A stretch of DNA of 9,250 bases from an uncultured Collinsella sp. Its GTDB lineage: Bacteria; Actinomycetota; Coriobacteriia; Coriobacteriales; Coriobacteriaceae. Position numbers and translations under genes: made by a program. Shown in pieces: positions 1 through 6,130 of this stretch. The DNA lies in contig CABRIB010000078.1 in assembly GCA_902470915.1 (NCBI GenBank), forward strand, positions 1 through 9,250, given 5' to 3'. The notes under the pieces are model-generated. The model had not been told where the DNA came from, ran no database searches, and was given only the letters and a program-made list of their open reading frames with translations. Numbering within the stretch: position 1 is the first letter of the stretch; the number at the start of each line of letters is the position of its first letter.

Positions 1-25
1 AGCGTCAGATGTGTATAAGAGACAG
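1..25 (+). other. Nextera/Tn5 sequencing adapter remnant (non-genomic)
   Basis: The first 25 bases are AGCGTC followed by the 19-base Tn5 mosaic end AGATGTGTATAAGAGACAG. This is the 3' end of the Read-1-side Nextera transposase oligonucleotide. Its plus-strand translation from base 9 starts with MCIRDS, a peptide familiar as adapter contamination in protein databases. Genomic sequence resumes at base 26, in the middle of the rny KH-domain coding sequence. The bases should be trimmed, and any ORF running through them is chimeric. Confidence 0.97.
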
Positions 26-671
26 CATCAGAGGGAATGTGCACGGAGGTAACGGTGACCTCGGCAGTGTGGTCGGCAGCGCAGCGCTGAATCGCCACGG
101 ACAGAATCTCCTGGGCGGTCTTGTGGCACTCGGCGCGAACCTGCTGCTCGGACTCGCGAATGATCGTGGCGGCCTCGTGGGTGACCTCCCCGCGAACCTT
201 ATCGAGGAGCTCCTTGTGGGCGTCCTCGCGGGTAAGGTCGGCAATACGCTCGAGCTCGGAGGTCTGCTTTGCGCAGAGCTCCTCGAGCTCACGGGAGCGC
301 TTCTCGACCTGACCGGCCTGGCTGGACAGCTGATGCTCGCGCTTGTCGAGAGCGTCGTTGCGGCGATCGAGGGATTCCTCGCGCTGCATCACGCGGTTCT
401 CGAGCGTACGAATCTCGTTCTTACGCTGCTTGTCCTCGGCCTCGGCCGCCTGCTTGTTCTTGATGATTTCCTCTTTAGCCTCGAGCAGAGCCTCTTTTTT
501 GAGGGTCTCGGCCTGACGCTTAGCATCACCGATCAGGGACTCAGCCTGTGCGTGTGCCGACTGAATCTTTTCGTCGGCCTCGTGAAGACTACCCTGCTTG
601 GCGGTGCGCATGAAGGCAATGGCGGCGATGGCACCCAAAACGATGCCAACGAGCGCTGCGATGATAGGCAT
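26..671 (-). CDS. rny: Ribonuclease Y, N-terminal part (truncated by adapter/contig edge)
   Basis: RNase Y is a membrane-anchored endoribonuclease that starts mRNA decay. The visible 215 codons begin at ATG (669-671), preceded by AAAGGAG (677-683) five bases upstream. Residues 2-20 (PIIAALVGIVLGAIAAIAF) form a single N-terminal membrane anchor. A long charged coiled coil rich in Glu, Lys, Gln and Ala follows from about residue 25 to 190, including the family-like stretch ENRVMQREESLDRR. The last residues, EVTVTSVHIPSD, match the entry to the KH domain, where a GRIIGREGRNI-type loop would follow. The family is usually about 500-520 residues, so the rest of the KH domain and the catalytic HD domain are missing. 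The break coincides exactly with the adapter and is therefore technical. The gene has its own promoter and leader and lies downstream of recX, as rny lies near recA in Bacillus. I am confident of the family. Confidence 0.93.
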
Positions 672-793
672 GCTCACTCCTTTTTATGGATTCGTTACAC
701 AACAAAGCGAACCATCCTTACGAACGGCTCGCGACATTTGAGTAATATGGGCGCAGCTTATGCGGGTCGGATACAGATAAACATATAAACAAA

Positions 794-808
794 CTCATCA
801 CAGATGAG
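794..808 (-). other. Small hairpin with T-rich tail in the rny leader
   Basis: On the minus strand CTCATC-TGT-GATGAG forms a 6-bp stem with a 3-nt loop. It is followed at once by TTTGTTTATATG. The layout resembles a weak intrinsic terminator or attenuator about 25 nt into the predicted rny transcript. The stem is short and only half GC, so it may equally be chance. It might also end read-through from recX. Confidence 0.25.
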
Positions 809-837
809 CACATATCACAAAGCAAATGACAGTGTTT

Positions 838-866
838 ATCGTACGTTGAACCACAACAACTGTCAA
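838..866 (-). promoter_or_regulatory. Predicted sigma-70-type promoter of rny
   Basis: On the minus strand a perfect -35 box TTGACA (861-866) is separated by exactly 17 bp from TACGAT (838-843), a 4/6 match to TATAAT. Transcription would start near base 831, giving a leader of about 160 nt before the rny ATG. The 257-bp gap between recX and rny has room for a separate unit, and no strong terminator is visible after recX. Some read-through from recA-recX is therefore possible. Confidence 0.65.
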
Positions 867-928
867 ATAAATGGCCCCAGCACGGCGGCTAAAACGCGGT
901 GAACGGCAGGACCACAAAACGCATATGC

Positions 929-1621
929 CTAAACCGCACATTCCTCGCATTCGGCATCGAGGCGTGCCTTAACGGCATCGGCGGCGATGTGATACGAGAA
1001 GCCCTTGCCCATCAAAAACCGAACCAGTTTTTCGAATCCGCGCGTCTCTGGAACACGTCGCTTGGCGAGCAGGGCTGACGCACGCGCCAAATCGTCTTCG
1101 ACGGCAAAATATTCCTCGGGATAACCGGGAATGTCATCGAGCACGACATGACGACGCTTGAGCTCGGTCTCGATTTTGCGCTGTCCCCAACCACGCCGCT
1201 TGCGTTCCTCGATAAAGTACGAGCAAAAGCGGTTCTCGTCTAAAAAGCGATACTCGGTGGCGCGCTCGACGGCGAAATCAATCGCTGTCTGGTGAAAGCC
1301 GTAGCAAGCCAGCTTGTCACGGACCTCACCCGTCGCATGGTCGCGGCGCGATAACATCTCGGTCACCATGGTAAGTGCACATTTACGCTCGATGAGCTGC
1401 ACCGCCTCACGAAAGTTGTCCCAATCACAGGGAAGATCTGGGCGGTTTTTGACATACAGGCGCGCGACCCGCACGGGAATCCAAATAGAACGCTCAAAAC
1501 CGCCCTCAAGCTCACAATCGATATGTGCGCAAGGCTTTTTGGACGCATACCCGCTGGAGAACGAGGAGGCCGCCTTCTTATCGGGAAAGACGACCGTGGC
1601 CTCGGTCACCGTATACGACAT
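929..1621 (-). CDS. recX: RecX, regulatory protein of RecA
   Basis: RecX binds RecA and the RecA-DNA filament and modulates recombinase and SOS coprotease activity. The 230-residue protein carries three RecX-type helical repeats. The first is at about 82-120 (LSRRDHATGEVRDKLACYGF). The second is at about 125-160 (FLDENRFCSYFIEERKRRGW, then Gln/Arg-Lys-Ile and LKRR). The third is at about 178-222. The first 80 residues are an N-terminal extension relative to short RecX proteins such as the E. coli one; they contain no motif I recognise. The ATG lies 11 bp after the recA stop. No strong Shine-Dalgarno is visible, which suggests translational coupling and cotranscription from the SOS-controlled recA promoter. 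The C-terminus ends in a Cys/Glu-rich ECEECAV. Length is within the wide range of the family. Confidence 0.92.
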   Translation of the reverse strand: MSYTVTEATVVFPDKKAASSFSSGYASKKPCAHIDCELEGGFERSIWIPVRVARLYVKNRPDLPCDWDNFREAVQLIERKCALTMVTEMLSRRDHATGEVRDKLACYGFHQTAIDFAVERATEYRFLDENRFCSYFIEERKRRGWGQRKIETELKRRHVVLDDIPGYPEEYFAVEDDLARASALLAKRRVPETRGFEKLVRFLMGKGFSYHIAADAVKARLDAECEECAV

Positions 1622-1632
1622 GAGCGTAACCG

Positions 1633-2781
1633 CTACTCGTCGTCATCATCGAGCATGGCGGAACCATCGATGGCGTAAAGCTCGTCAAACTCCTCAGGCG
1701 CAGGCTGATCGGTCAGCTCGACCTCGGACGGAGCATCGTCATCAAACTCAAGTCCGCAGGCAAGGCGGACCTTATGCTCAATCTCGTCGGCGCAATCGGG
1801 GTGTTCGCGCAGGAAAGCCTTGGCGGCCTCGCGACCGTTGCCGAGCTTGTCCTCGCCATAGGCAAACCAGGAGCCCATCTTCTTGCAGATGCCGCACTCG
1901 ACAGCCATGTCCAGAATCGAGCCTTCCTTAGAGATGCCCGTACCGTACATGATGTCGAACTCAGCAGAACGGAACGGAGCTGCCACCTTGTTCTTAACGA
2001 CCTTGGCTCGCACGCGGTTACCGATAACCTCGTCCTTAAGCTTAATGCTGTCGATACGGCGAATGTCGATACGCACCGAAGAGAAGAACTTAAGGGCGCG
2101 GCCGCCCGTCGTAGTCTCGGGGTTGCCGAACATGACGCCAATCTTCTCACGCAGTTGGTTAATGAAGATGCACGTCGTGTTGGACTTGGACAGCGAGCCG
2201 GCGAGCTTGCGGAGCGCCTGGCTCATCAGGCGAGCCTGAAGACCGACCGTAGTGTCGCCGATCTCTCCCTCGATCTCGGCACGCGGGGTCAGCGCGGCGA
2301 CGGAGTCGACGACGATGGCATCGATGGCGCCGGAGCGCACGAGCATGTCAACAATCTCGAGCGCCTGCTCGCCCGTATCGGGCTGGGAAATGAGCACCTC
2401 GTCGATATCCACGCCGATGCGCGCGGCATACGTGGGATCGAGCGCGTGCTCGGCATCGATAAATGCAACAACGCCACCCATTGCCTGGGCCTCGGCCAAG
2501 ATCTCGAGCGAAAGCGTCGTCTTACCGGAGGACTCGGGACCGTAGATCTCGACGATTCGGCCGCGCGGCACACCGCCGATACCCAGAGCGGCATCGAGTG
2601 CCAGAGCGCCCGTAGGGATGGCCTCGACCTCGAGCTCGGGGCCACCGTCGCCGTACCTCATGATGGAACCCTGGCCGAATTTCTTCTCGATCTCGGCCTT
2701 GGTGGTGGCGATCATCTCATCGCGCTCTTTACCCGTCGTGCGAGCATGAACGGTACGTACGGGACCTGAATTCTTGGCCAT
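1633..2781 (-). CDS. recA: Recombinase RecA
   Basis: RecA is the ATP-dependent strand-exchange protein of homologous recombination and the coprotease that triggers LexA self-cleavage. In the 382-residue product the Walker A motif GPESSGKT is at 81-88. The catalytic Glu is in IDAEHALDP (Glu111), and the Walker B segment AIVVDS is at 155-160. DNA-binding loop 1 follows NQLREKIGVMFGNPETT (208-224), and loop 2 includes TTGGRALKFF. The C-terminus is a long acidic tail ending DDDDE. Compared with E. coli RecA the N-terminus is about 15 residues longer. I keep ATG 2781 because a perfect AGGAGG (2789-2794) sits 7 bases upstream; Met23 is a possible but less supported start. The gene is preceded by its own promoter with a LexA box and followed by recX. 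No truncation or inserted intein is seen. Confidence 0.98.
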   Translation of the reverse strand: MAKNSGPVRTVHARTTGKERDEMIATTKAEIEKKFGQGSIMRYGDGGPELEVEAIPTGALALDAALGIGGVPRGRIVEIYGPESSGKTTLSLEILAEAQAMGGVVAFIDAEHALDPTYAARIGVDIDEVLISQPDTGEQALEIVDMLVRSGAIDAIVVDSVAALTPRAEIEGEIGDTTVGLQARLMSQALRKLAGSLSKSNTTCIFINQLREKIGVMFGNPETTTGGRALKFFSSVRIDIRRIDSIKLKDEVIGNRVRAKVVKNKVAAPFRSAEFDIMYGTGISKEGSILDMAVECGICKKMGSWFAYGEDKLGNGREAAKAFLREHPDCADEIEHKVRLACGLEFDDDAPSEVELTDQPAPEEFDELYAIDGSAMLDDDDE

Positions 2782-2811
2782 GAATAGCCCTCCTCTTAAT
2801 AACCTGCATCG

Positions 2812-2840
2812 ATAATAAACGAACGGCTGTTCGTGGTCAA
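2812..2840 (-). promoter_or_regulatory. recA promoter
   Basis: On the minus strand TTGACC (2835-2840, 5/6 match to TTGACA) is followed after exactly 17 bp by TATTAT (2812-2817, 5/6 match to TATAAT). Initiation near base 2805 would give a short leader of about 24 nt that contains the AGGAGG ribosome binding site. The spacer is almost entirely occupied by the LexA box, so repressor binding should block RNA polymerase directly. Confidence 0.8.
2820..2833. promoter_or_regulatory. LexA (SOS) box of recA
   Basis: The plus-strand sequence CGAACGGCTGTTCG is a perfect CGAAC-N4-GTTCG palindrome, the LexA/DinR box consensus of Bacillus and related to actinobacterial SOS boxes. One flanking base on each side (A2819, T2834) extends the symmetry. 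It lies between the -35 and -10 elements of the recA promoter, as expected for LexA repression relieved by DNA damage. No lexA gene is in the window. Confidence 0.93.
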
Positions 2841-2870
2841 CCGTTCAGATAAATCATATGCAGCCGACCT

Positions 2871-2932
2871 TTCCAAAACCCAACCAAACGCCGACCAAAC
2901 ACTGACCAAATGCTTGACCACAAAGGACCAAA
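2871..2932. repeat. Helically phased array of (G)ACCAAA direct repeats upstream of recA
   Basis: On the plus strand ACCAAA-like hexamers start at 2872 (TCCAAA), 2883, 2894, 2905, 2917 (ACCACA) and 2927. The steps are 11, 11, 11, 12 and 10 bp; four of the six are exact ACCAAA. Read along recA transcription this is a series of TTTGGT motifs on one face of the helix. The nearest is about 30 bp upstream of the recA -35 box. The spacer bases vary, so it is not a simple microsatellite. I recognise no named regulator for the motif. It could be a tandem protein-binding array or the relic of a short duplication. Confidence 0.7.
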
Positions 2933-3007
2933 AATGAACAAGGCAGGCAAAAATACACCTATGAACAGCACAAACGCTAAATTCTTCTGAGGTCCCTATC
3001 TCCACAA

Positions 3008-3031
3008 TTAAGGGGCCCGGAGGCCCCTTAA
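3008..3031 (-). terminator. Intrinsic terminator after pncC
   Basis: A perfect 10-bp inverted repeat (TTAAGGGGCC and GGCCCCTTAA) with a 4-base loop (3018-3021) begins 7 bp past the pncC stop codon. The stem has a GC-rich core with an A/T base. The downstream run on the minus strand, TTAATTGT, is only moderately T-rich. The position, at the end of the ftsK-to-pncC operon and before the recA control region, supports a terminator that insulates recA from the upstream genes. Confidence 0.85.
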
Positions 3032-3038
3032 AACACGT

Positions 3039-3569
3039 CTATTCCATAGAGTTGAGCACAAGGGCAATGCGTCCCAATGCCTCCGCGACCGCATGGGCAC
3101 GAACACACGAACGGTCGCCCTCATAGTGGCAGCGCACAGAGTCCACGACCGGCACGCCCCCATCGGCGGAGCGATACGCCCAGCCAATATAGAAAGTGCC
3201 CGCCGGATCTTCCTCAGTGCCACCGCCGGGGCCGGCATAACCCGTTGCGCTCACTGCAATATCGCTCTGGTACAGCTCCAGCGAACCCGCCGCCATCTCG
3301 CGCGCGGTCTGATGCGACACCGCGGTATAGCGGTCGAGCGTCTCCTGCTCAACACCCAGAACGCGATGCTTGATCTCATCGCAATAGGTCACCGCACCGC
3401 CACGCAGCACCGCCGAGGCGCCCGGGATATCGGCAATCGTCGAGGCGATCATACCCGCCGTCAGCGACTCAGCCGTCGAAACCGTCACGCCCCGAGCGCT
3501 CGCGCGCTCGACAATATCGCGTGCGAGCTCTTCGTTATGCACGGCAATCTGCTCAAATGATTCCGTCAT
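3039..3569 (-). CDS. pncC: CinA C-terminal-domain protein, nicotinamide-nucleotide amidohydrolase
   Basis: This family deamidates nicotinamide mononucleotide to nicotinate mononucleotide in the pyridine nucleotide salvage cycle. The 176-residue protein consists only of the CinA C-terminal domain and lacks the N-terminal MoCF-like domain of full-length CinA. Visible motifs are TAESLTAG (32-39, with the likely nucleophile Ser35), GGAVTY (57-62), the Tyr62/Lys67 pair before LGV, TGYAGPGGGT (109-118), and GDRSCVRAHAVAEAL near the C-terminus. The ATG is 12 bp after the pgsA stop and has no strong Shine-Dalgarno, so coupled translation is likely. A cinA gene between pgsA and recA is the classical Gram-positive arrangement, which supports the call. 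Activity is inferred from family membership; some CinA-domain proteins are linked to competence or DNA damage instead. Confidence 0.92.
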   Translation of the reverse strand: MTESFEQIAVHNEELARDIVERASARGVTVSTAESLTAGMIASTIADIPGASAVLRGGAVTYCDEIKHRVLGVEQETLDRYTAVSHQTAREMAAGSLELYQSDIAVSATGYAGPGGGTEEDPAGTFYIGWAYRSADGGVPVVDSVRCHYEGDRSCVRAHAVAEALGRIALVLNSME

Positions 3570-3581
3570 GCCTACCAGGAC

Positions 3582-4220
3582 CTAGACCGAAAAGACGATC
3601 TTGCGGCAGTTCCAGAAGTACTGGGCGCCCGAGATAACGGTCAAGACAACGGCAACGGCATACAGGAAGCGCGACACCGAGTAGATGCCGAGCGTCAGCG
3701 CCACCGGGCCAAGGTGCAAGCCGGCCATAGCAAAAACGCACAGGTAACCGCAGATGGAGACCATCGTGGTTGCCGTCTTGTACTTGCCGAGCTTATCGGC
3801 CGCAACGACCACACCGGCCGCACTCGCGACCATGCGAAGGGCGCTCACCAGCAGCTCACGGAACAGGATAATGAACACCGACCACACGGTCACCGCGCCA
3901 AAATCCAAGAACAGCAGCAGGGCCGAGAACACGAGCAGCTTATCGGCGATGGGGTCCAAGAATTTACCGAAGTCGGTGATCTCATTGCGCGAACGCGCCA
4001 GATAACCGTCGACCTTATCGGTGCACGACAGGATCACATACAGAATGAAGGCAGCGGCGGCGAGCGGGCCGTCGAAGGTGCTCCAATCCGTACCGGCAAC
4101 ACTCGTGTGAGAAAGCGCCGACACGATCATGAACACCGGGATAAAGACGATGCGAACGCACGTCACGATGTTGGCGGGCGTCCAGACACTCGTCAGTTCC
4201 TTATTGCTCTCGTTACCCAC
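3582..4220 (-). CDS. pgsA: CDP-diacylglycerol--glycerol-3-phosphate 3-phosphatidyltransferase
   Basis: PgsA makes phosphatidylglycerol phosphate from CDP-diacylglycerol and sn-glycerol-3-phosphate, the committed step to phosphatidylglycerol and cardiolipin, in the cytoplasmic membrane. The 212-residue protein has the complete CDP-alcohol phosphotransferase signature: Asp68, Asp71, Gly72, Ala75, Arg76, Gly85, Asp89 and Asp93, within TDKVDGYLAR and FGKFLDPIADK. It also has the N-terminal TPANIVTCVRI segment. Several hydrophobic helices are apparent (about 18-35, 52-66, 95-108, 112-140, 150-170 and 176-200). The start is GTG at 4220, chosen because AGGAG (4227-4231) lies six bases upstream and overlaps the rimO stop. 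The length fits PgsA. Another CDP-alcohol transferase is possible, but the close match around the motif and the position before cinA favour PgsA. Confidence 0.94.
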   Translation of the reverse strand: MGNESNKELTSVWTPANIVTCVRIVFIPVFMIVSALSHTSVAGTDWSTFDGPLAAAAFILYVILSCTDKVDGYLARSRNEITDFGKFLDPIADKLLVFSALLLFLDFGAVTVWSVFIILFRELLVSALRMVASAAGVVVAADKLGKYKTATTMVSICGYLCVFAMAGLHLGPVALTLGIYSVSRFLYAVAVVLTVISGAQYFWNCRKIVFSV

Positions 4221-4224
4221 GACG

Positions 4225-4231
4225 CTCTCCT
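4225..4231 (-). promoter_or_regulatory. pgsA ribosome binding site overlapping the rimO stop codon
   Basis: The minus-strand AGGAGAG shares bases with the rimO TAG stop (4230-4232). Its AGGAG core lies six bases before the GTG start of pgsA. It decides the pgsA start and implies translational coupling of the two genes. Confidence 0.75.
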
Positions 4232-5579
4232 ACTCCACAACATGACCGATAAGCTCATAGCAGAAGCTATCGGTAAACTCGACGGTCAGAATATCGCCCA
4301 CGGACGCCTCGCTGGCGTCCAAGTGGACCGCGCCATCGGAATCGGGCGCCTGGAACCAGGCATGGCCGATCAGCTCGGCGCCGTCCTCGGTTTCTTCGAT
4401 ACCGTCGACGATCACCTGGGCGCGCTCGCCCACATGTGCGGCGGTGGCGGCAAAACCGAGCGACTCAGCCAGGTCCATGGCCTCCTGGGCGCGCTCGAGC
4501 TTGACCTCTTCGTCGACCTGACCCTCCATCTTAGCGGCCAGGCTGCCCTCCTCCTGCGAGTAGGCAAAGACGCTCGTGTAGTCAAAGCCGACGGTGTCCA
4601 TAAAGTCGATAAGGTCGCGGAACTCGTCGTCGGTCTCGGTCGGGAAGCCGACCATGGCCGTGGAGCGAATCACGATACCGGGGATGCGCTCACGAAGGTC
4701 GCGGAACAGATCCTCAAGCTCCTGGCGCGAACCGGAGCGACGCATGGCCTTGAGGATGCGCGCGTCGCAGTGCTGAACGGGGATATCGATATAGGGCAGC
4801 ACCTCGGGCGTATCGCAAATCGTATCGATAAGCTCATCGGTCATGCCCTCGGGCTGCAGATAGAGCACGCGGACCCAGACGTTGTGCGGGCGCACGGCCT
4901 CGGCGACGGCACGCAGCAGCTGCGCCAGATTGCGCGGCGAGCCCTCGGCGACATCCTCGTCAGCAAAGTCGGTGCCCCAAATACCCGTGTCCTGGCCGAT
5001 CAGCACGATCTCGCGCACACCGCCGGCAACCAGGTCGCGCACCTCGGAGATGATGCTCTCGGCATTGCGCGAATGATAGCGACCGCGAATATAGGGGATC
5101 ATGCAGAAGCTGCAGAAGCGGTTGCAGCCATCGGAAATCTTGACGTAGGCGACAGCACCCTCGACGGTACGCTTGACCTGCGGGATATAGGCTGCGATCT
5201 CACGCTCGACACCCAACACGCCATCGATGACCGCCACGATGCCGTCCTCCTCGTCGGCCTTCACAAAGGCCGCGACCTCTGGCAGCTCGTCAGGCAGGTC
5301 GTCGCCATAGCGCGACGGCACGCACCCGCACATGACGATGGGGCAAGAACGAACGCCGTCCTGAACCTCGTTGGCGAGCTCGAGCGTGGTCTCGATGCTC
5401 TCGGACGTTGCTGAGGCGAGGAACGAGCAAGTATTGACGATGGCAATATCGGCATCCTGCGGGTCGAATGCCTCCTCGTAGCCCGCGGCGGTCAAAAGAG
5501 AACGCATGCGGTCAGTGTCAACCTCGTTCTTAGCGCACCCGAGGGTGATGTAGAGCACGGAGCCCAACGGTGTATCCAT
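4230..5579 (-). CDS. rimO: Ribosomal protein S12 methylthiotransferase RimO
   Basis: RimO is a radical-SAM enzyme that adds a methylthio group to a conserved aspartate of ribosomal protein S12. The 449-residue protein has an N-terminal UPF0004-type domain. Its cluster cysteines are Cys15 (TLGCAKNEVDTDRM), Cys51 (VNTCSF) and Cys86 (MCGCVPSR). The radical-SAM cluster motif CNRFCSFC (Cys152, Cys156, Cys159) is followed by MIPYIRGRYHSR. Further motifs are GQDTGIWG, VLYLQPEGMTDELI, PYIDIPVQHC and VGFPTETDDEF. The C-terminal TRAM region carries GHAWFQAPDSDGAVHL, typical of RimO and unlike MiaB. The start is ATG at 5579, with AAAGGA at 5592-5597; a spacing of 12 bases is rather long. The gene lies 27 bp after yajQ and 9 bp before pgsA. 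Length and motif set fit RimO well. Confidence 0.95.
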   Translation of the reverse strand: MDTPLGSVLYITLGCAKNEVDTDRMRSLLTAAGYEEAFDPQDADIAIVNTCSFLASATSESIETTLELANEVQDGVRSCPIVMCGCVPSRYGDDLPDELPEVAAFVKADEEDGIVAVIDGVLGVEREIAAYIPQVKRTVEGAVAYVKISDGCNRFCSFCMIPYIRGRYHSRNAESIISEVRDLVAGGVREIVLIGQDTGIWGTDFADEDVAEGSPRNLAQLLRAVAEAVRPHNVWVRVLYLQPEGMTDELIDTICDTPEVLPYIDIPVQHCDARILKAMRRSGSRQELEDLFRDLRERIPGIVIRSTAMVGFPTETDDEFRDLIDFMDTVGFDYTSVFAYSQEEGSLAAKMEGQVDEEVKLERAQEAMDLAESLGFAATAAHVGERAQVIVDGIEETEDGAELIGHAWFQAPDSDGAVHLDASEASVGDILTVEFTDSFCYELIGHVVE

Positions 5580-5606
5580 GTTGGAGAGCGGTCCTTTCGA
5601 TTGATA

Positions 5607-6104
5607 TTAGCGGTAGTTGGTGAACTGCAGCGGCTGGCCGTAGTCCTGGTCGCGCAGGAACTGGATCACGGACTGCAACGCGTCCTTCGAAGCAGAGGAA
5701 ACACGCAGTTTGTCGGCCTCGATGGTCACCTTGACCTTGAGCTTTTGGTCCTTGATGTCCTTGTTGATCTTCTTGGCGGTCGCTTGGTCGATACCCTCGA
5801 CGATATGGCCGAGCACGCGCACGGTGCCGCCCGATGCCGCCTGCGGAGCATCCCACGAGACGGCCTTGAGGTCGATGCCGCGCTTGATGAGCTTGGAGCT
5901 CAGCACGTCGACAATCTGCTTGGAGACAAAGTCGGCCGGGGCGTTGATCGTAAAGAGCTTGTCGCCCTTCGAAAGCTCGATCGTGGCGCCGGAATCCTTA
6001 AGGTCATAGCGCTGGGAAATCTCGCGCGTGGTCTGCTGAAAGGCGTTATCGACCTCTTGCATGTTGACCTCGGACACGACGTCGAAGCTGGAATCTTTAG
6101 CCAT
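5607..6104 (-). CDS. yajQ: YajQ family nucleotide-binding protein
   Basis: YajQ-family (DUF520) proteins are small cytoplasmic proteins that bind nucleotides and RNA; a Xanthomonas member is a cyclic di-GMP receptor. The 165-residue product matches the family along its whole length. It opens with SFDVVSEVNMQEVDNAFQQT, carries LIKRGIDLKAVSWD in the middle, then KKINKDIKDQKLKVKVTIEADKLRV, and closes with QDYGQPLQFTNYR. E. coli YajQ is 163 residues, so the gene appears intact. The start has AAAGGA (6111-6116) six bases upstream. It sits 26 bp after the rodZ-like gene and 27 bp before rimO, inside the operon. The physiological ligand here is unknown, and nothing in the neighbourhood points to cyclic di-GMP signalling. 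Confidence 0.95.
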   Translation of the reverse strand: MAKDSSFDVVSEVNMQEVDNAFQQTTREISQRYDLKDSGATIELSKGDKLFTINAPADFVSKQIVDVLSSKLIKRGIDLKAVSWDAPQAASGGTVRVLGHIVEGIDQATAKKINKDIKDQKLKVKVTIEADKLRVSSASKDALQSVIQFLRDQDYGQPLQFTNYR

Positions 6105-6130
6105 GATGTTTCCTTTCGCGTACGAGCGGC

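Noticed and set aside
720..733. Possible second LexA box in the rny leader
   Set aside because: ACGAACGGCT matches the left half of the recA box, but the right half is CGCGA-like instead of GTTCG, so the palindrome is missing and the position is far downstream of the predicted promoter.
9..788. Plus-strand frame of 259 codons beginning MCIRDS
   Set aside because: Its start lies in the sequencing adapter and the body is antisense to rny. It is a chimeric artefact.
867..928. Terminator directly after recX
   Set aside because: I looked for a stem with a T-run downstream of the recX stop on the minus strand and found no convincing stem-loop. Only scattered GC-rich bases precede the rny promoter.
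1774..2769. Open plus-strand frame of 331 codons opposite recA
   Set aside because: It is entirely antisense to an intact recA and has no recognisable family. The open frame follows from the codon composition of the opposite strand.
2796..3005. Minus-strand frame of 69 codons between the terminator and recA
   Set aside because: It runs through the recA promoter, the LexA box and the phased repeats. It has no recognisable domain and its composition is unlike the neighbouring proteins.
3714..5414. Open plus-strand frame of 566 codons opposite rimO and pgsA
   Set aside because: It lies antisense to two clear genes with complete catalytic motifs. Its product is low-complexity (His, Asp, Gly, Arg-rich), as expected from the complement of GC-rich codons. 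There is no recognisable domain, and its start is inside pgsA.
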